Assembly: GCA_038229055.1 (NCBI GenBank)
Contig: JBBROU010000002.1
Location: 32,666 to 96,665, forward strand
DNA length: 64,000 nt
Reading direction: 5' to 3'
DNA from: JANYJA01 sp038229055
GTDB taxonomy: Bacteria; Acidobacteriota; Terriglobia; Bryobacterales; Bryobacteraceae
Under the pieces are notes generated by a model. The model did not search any database and was not told the origin of the DNA. It saw only the letters and a program-made list of their open reading frames with translations. Both the position numbers and the translations under genes were made by a program. Numbering within the stretch: the stretch's first letter is position 1; each line of letters begins with the position of its first letter. Below, in pieces: positions 61,041 through 64,000 of the stretch.

Positions 61041-61711
61041 TCGATTACACTCTCCAATTGATTGATGCTTTCGAGGACGGCGACCGCACCTTCGTCTGCC
61101 AGCAGCACGCGCAATTCGTCATAGCGCGAACTGCCCGGCGCGGCAATGCCGATGAACGGGACGTGGGCGGCGCTGGAGGCGCGCGCATCGTCCACCGTAT
61201 CGCCGATATACCAGACCCGGTCGTGTGGTACTTCTTCAAGGATCTTGATTAGGCCATCGGGCGCCGGCTTGGTGCGTTCCACGTTGTCGCTGCCGACTAT
61301 GGGGCAAAACAGGGACGGCGCAAATCGTTTCAGCGTCACCATCGCCTCCCATTGATATCGTCCTGTGAAAACCGACATGCTGTAATGCGCGAAAAGCCGC
61401 TCGAATAAACCGTCGCGGGCGATCCATTTCTCTTGCAGAATCTTTCCATTTTCATTGTCGCCGTGAAAGATTTTCTGAAAATAGGAAACGACATCGTCAT
61501 AGGCGACACGCGCGCCGGCGTCTTCAATCATGCGGTGCGAAAGTGCGAAATCGTCATTCCAGCCGCCCTGATTTTTGTAATCCTGAATCTGTTCGGGCGA
61601 AACGGCGACACCCGCGAAATGCTTCACGGTGTGCTGGATGGTGGCGCGATAGGATTGTGTGACATCAACCAGTACGCCATCCATGTCGAAGACCAGAAGA
61701 TTGCGAGGCAC
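61037..61711 (-). CDS. HAD-superfamily phosphatase in the his operon (candidate histidinol-phosphatase)
   Basis: 224 residues. Motif I FDMDGVLVDVTQSY, a helical cap, SVFTGRYQWEAM (motif II), K in ERTKPAPDGL (motif III) and YIGDTVDDARAS (motif IV). This subfamily is recurrently found in his operons beside hisB or hisC. No other histidinol-phosphatase is in the window, so it may do that step; inference from context. Overlaps hisB by four bases. Confidence 0.8.
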   Translation of the reverse strand: MPRNLLVFDMDGVLVDVTQSYRATIQHTVKHFAGVAVSPEQIQDYKNQGGWNDDFALSHRMIEDAGARVAYDDVVSYFQKIFHGDNENGKILQEKWIARDGLFERLFAHYSMSVFTGRYQWEAMVTLKRFAPSLFCPIVGSDNVERTKPAPDGLIKILEEVPHDRVWYIGDTVDDARASSAAHVPFIGIAAPGSSRYDELRVLLADEGAVAVLESINQLESVIE

Positions 61712-61713
61712 GG

Positions 61714-62781
61714 TTACAGGATCTCCTGAAGCTCTTCGAGTAGACGGCCAATCTGTTCACGGTTGCCTGCGGTGATGCGCACGGCACCCGCGATCTCGTG
61801 GCTGCGATCGCGGACCAGAATAGCGTGCTCACGCAGGCGCTCGCGGACGGCGGCAGCGTGTTTTCCGAAGTAGCCCAGGACGAAATTCGCTGAGCTCGGA
61901 ACATACCGAATGCCGAGTTTTTCAAGACCCACGCACAGCAATTCGCGCGCCGCCAGGACTTCGGCCACATAGCTTTGGATATATGCCTGGTCGCGCACGG
62001 CTTCCTGCGCCGCCAGTGCCGCAACCATGTTCACGCTGTAGGGCGATTGCGCTTTATGCAGCATGGCGACATTGCCGGCATGCGAGAACAGACACCCGAT
62101 CCGCATGGCCGCCATTCCGTAAACCTTCGAAAAAGTCCGGCTCACGAAGAGGTTGGGAAATTCTTCGAGCAGCGGCAGCGCGGTGACGCCGCAAAATTCG
62201 TAATACGCTTCATCGATCAGAACGACGGCGCGGCGCGCGCGCTTCAGAACGCGCTCGATCTGCGACAGTGTTGCGAGGGCGCCAGTGGGATTGTTTGGAT
62301 TCGAGATGAGGACGGCGCGCGTCTCGGGCCGGATGGCATCAAGCAGCTCATCGATTGGAAATTCGAGATCGGGTGGAGGGTAGTCCACCTGGCGAATCGA
62401 CGCGCCGGCGACCTCGGCATAGAAGCGATACATGGCGTACGACGGCGCAAGCTGCAGCACGTCGTCGCCGTCATCCACATAAGTGTTGATGAACACCTGA
62501 ATAGCTTCGTCTGTGCCGTTCGTGAGGACAAACTGCGAGGGATCGACATGAAAGTGCGCGGCGAGCGTGTCCTTTACTTCGCGATAATCCGGATATGCGG
62601 AGAGCAGTTCCGGCGTCAATTTCGAGCACAGGAACTCCATCACGCGCGGTGAACATCCGATGGTGTTCTCGTTGAAATCGAGGCGGAGTTTGCCGAGGCG
62701 ATCGCCCGTCGGCGGGACATATGGCGCCATATCAAGCACGGCTCGACGCGGACGGATTGCGCCTTTTGGACGTCTAACCAC
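61714..62781 (-). CDS. hisC: Histidinol-phosphate aminotransferase
   Basis: 355 residues, fold-type I PLP enzyme. LRLDFNENTIGCSPRV N-terminal motif, LTNGTDEAIQVFINTYVDDGD, ISNPNNPTGAL, VLIDEAYYEF with the PLP Asp, and SRTFSKVYGMAAMRIGCLF with the Schiff-base Lys. Starts overlapping the hisD stop by eight bases. Confidence 0.93.
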   Translation of the reverse strand: MVRRPKGAIRPRRAVLDMAPYVPPTGDRLGKLRLDFNENTIGCSPRVMEFLCSKLTPELLSAYPDYREVKDTLAAHFHVDPSQFVLTNGTDEAIQVFINTYVDDGDDVLQLAPSYAMYRFYAEVAGASIRQVDYPPPDLEFPIDELLDAIRPETRAVLISNPNNPTGALATLSQIERVLKRARRAVVLIDEAYYEFCGVTALPLLEEFPNLFVSRTFSKVYGMAAMRIGCLFSHAGNVAMLHKAQSPYSVNMVAALAAQEAVRDQAYIQSYVAEVLAARELLCVGLEKLGIRYVPSSANFVLGYFGKHAAAVRERLREHAILVRDRSHEIAGAVRITAGNREQIGRLLEELQEIL

Positions 62782-64000
62782 GCGTTCTGACCTCGACGGA
62801 ACGGGCGTGCGCTTCCAGTCCTTCAGCGCGTGCTAGCGTCGTGATTGCGGGCTCGAGATTGCGCAGTGCGGACTCGCTCAACTGCTGCACCGAGATCACT
62901 TTCACGTAGTCCATGACCGATAGGCCGCCCCGCAATCGCGCCGCGCCGCTGGTGGGCAGGACATGATTCGGGCCGGCCGCATAGTCACCGGCGGCTTCCG
63001 GACTGAACGGTCCGACGAACACGCTGCCGGCGTGGCGAAGCTTAGGCAGCAGCGCGTCATCTTGAATGCTGAGATGCTCCGGCGCGAAGCGATTCGAAAG
63101 CTCGGCGGCTTCGTCGGACGAACGCACAATGATAATGGCGCTGTTGCGGTCGATGGCTTTGCGGGCCACGGGAGCTGTCGGCAGCGTGACGAGCTGCCGC
63201 TCGATTTCGTTGGCGACAGAATTCGCCAGCCGCTTCGAAGTGGTGAGCAGAATTGCGCTGGCGTCGACATCGTGCTCGGCTTGGGCGAGCATGTCGGCGG
63301 CGAAAAAGCGAGCGTCACCTTCGTTTGCAATGATCAGGATCTCCGTCGGCCCCGCGATGAAATCGATTCCGACTTCGCCCGCGAGCAGCTTCTTTGCGGC
63401 TGCGACATAGATGTTGCCTGGGCCGACAATGCGGTCGGCCCGCGGCACAGTCTTGGTGCCGAACGCGAATGCCGCGATGGCCTGGGCGCCGCCCATCTGG
63501 AACACCCGACCGACGCCGAGCAGGTGCGCCGTGCCGAACACTTCATCCACCGGCCGGGGGCAGGCGACGCACACATTCGGCACTCCGGCGACCTGAGCCG
63601 GGACCACCGTCATCATCAATGTCGAAGGCAGCGGATAACGGCCGGCTGGAATGTAGGCGGCAACGGTGTCGAGCGGCCGTACGATCTGCCCCGCTCGCAA
63701 GCCGGGCTTGAGTTCGTGCATCTGCTCGCACGGCAACTGCGCCTGAGCAAAGGCGCGAATGTTCCCGGTTGCCACCCGCACGGCGGATCGGAACTCACCC
63801 GAGAGGCGCGTCTCAGCTTCGGCGAGCTCAGCGGCGGGCACCGCAACACTCTTGCGCTCGAGCCGGTCAAATTGCCGCGCGTATTCCATCAGCGCCTTAT
63901 CGCCACGTTTGCGCACGGCCTCGAGGATTGGGCGCACGGTCGCTTCGGCATCACTCAAACGCGCCGCCCGCCGCGCGAGAACGCGGCCCATGTCGCTGGA
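62774..64000 (-). CDS. hisD: Histidinol dehydrogenase (5' end outside window)
   Basis: At least 405 residues; the frame is still open at the window edge (SSD precedes the first ATG at 63991), and HisD proteins usually start ~15-30 residues earlier. Motifs: YIPAGRYPLPSTLMMTVVPA, IVGPGNIYVAAAKKLL, IAGPTEILIIANEGDA, DMLAQAEHDVDASAIL with the zinc ligands Q/H, APEHLSIQ, and AAGPNHVLPTSGAARL with the last ligands. Oxidises histidinol to histidine with two NAD+. First visible gene of the run. Confidence 0.93.
   Translation of the reverse strand, partial: SSDMGRVLARRAARLSDAEATVRPILEAVRKRGDKALMEYARQFDRLERKSVAVPAAELAEAETRLSGEFRSAVRVATGNIRAFAQAQLPCEQMHELKPGLRAGQIVRPLDTVAAYIPAGRYPLPSTLMMTVVPAQVAGVPNVCVACPRPVDEVFGTAHLLGVGRVFQMGGAQAIAAFAFGTKTVPRADRIVGPGNIYVAAAKKLLAGEVGIDFIAGPTEILIIANEGDARFFAADMLAQAEHDVDASAILLTTSKRLANSVANEIERQLVTLPTAPVARKAIDRNSAIIIVRSSDEAAELSNRFAPEHLSIQDDALLPKLRHAGSVFVGPFSPEAAGDYAAGPNHVLPTSGAARLRGGLSVMDYVKVISVQQLSESALRNLEPAITTLARAEGLEAHARSVEVRTRG

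Noticed and set aside
1..64000. tRNA, rRNA, IS element or prophage
   Set aside because: No TPsiC-like GTTCGAATC arms, no rRNA stretches, no transposase or integrase motifs were found on either strand.

Overview
The window reads as a GC-rich, gene-dense chromosome segment of a Gram-negative-type bacterium (lpxC, kdsC, lipoproteins, polysaccharide export). The gene families and their pairings best fit an Acidobacteriota genome, perhaps of the Bryobacter/Solibacter kind: the DUF58 - BatA/vWA - giant Gln-rich membrane protein run, Tat-exported enolase-superfamily and dienelactone-hydrolase enzymes, DUF3108 proteins, and a UBP-finger/kinase/thioredoxin-reductase remnant. That placement is inference from content; no rRNA or tRNA gene was seen.

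Layout. 0-6.2 kb: end of a MoxR-type envelope operon (DUF58, vWA, 1257-residue Q-rich membrane protein). 6.2-9.7 kb: accessory stretch with a broken Uma2 gene, a dipeptide epimerase, an Xre/RES toxin-antitoxin pair with a perfect inverted-repeat operator, and a collapsed GNAT gene. 9.7-18.6 kb: MrfA-like helicase, then an overlapping envelope operon (DUF3108, SGNH hydrolase, lipoprotein, membrane glycosyltransferase) and a BadF-type sugar kinase. 18.6-25.2 kb: small genes, a kinase lacking its ATPase domain, the scpA-scpB-rluB-CoA-binding operon, kdsC and an FGGY kinase. 25.2-32.8 kb: the least stable part, with a DUF2945/UDG/DUF488 group, remnants of Rrf2, Rieske, VapC, ArsM, thioredoxin reductase, histidine kinase and UBP-finger genes, alongside an apparently intact alpha-galactosidase-like hydrolase and an ankyrin protein. 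32.8-43.4 kb: dienelactone hydrolase and a minus-strand exopolysaccharide cluster (rfbA, rfbC-like, rfbB, four glycosyltransferases, one fused to a methyltransferase, a DUF3108 protein and a Wzm-like permease). 43.4-50.4 kb: polA, lpxC, HU and two tandem recA genes. 50.5-53.7 kb: Xre repressor - NfeD - flotillin - PspA operon, divergent from recA. 53.6-64 kb: an unbroken minus-strand run starting with hisD-hisC-HAD-hisB-hisH-hisF-hisA and continuing into a DapA-family lyase, a group II PLP decarboxylase, a POT peptide transporter and an alpha/beta hydrolase.

The strongest leads are the Xre-NfeD-flotillin-PspA operon sharing a control region with tandem recA genes, the palindromic operators that cover start codons, and a repeated pattern of gene decay by short internal deletions with no insertion sequence in sight. 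Start sites were chosen from homology of the N-terminus, ribosome-binding sites and overlaps; all functional statements rest on motif and family recognition by eye.
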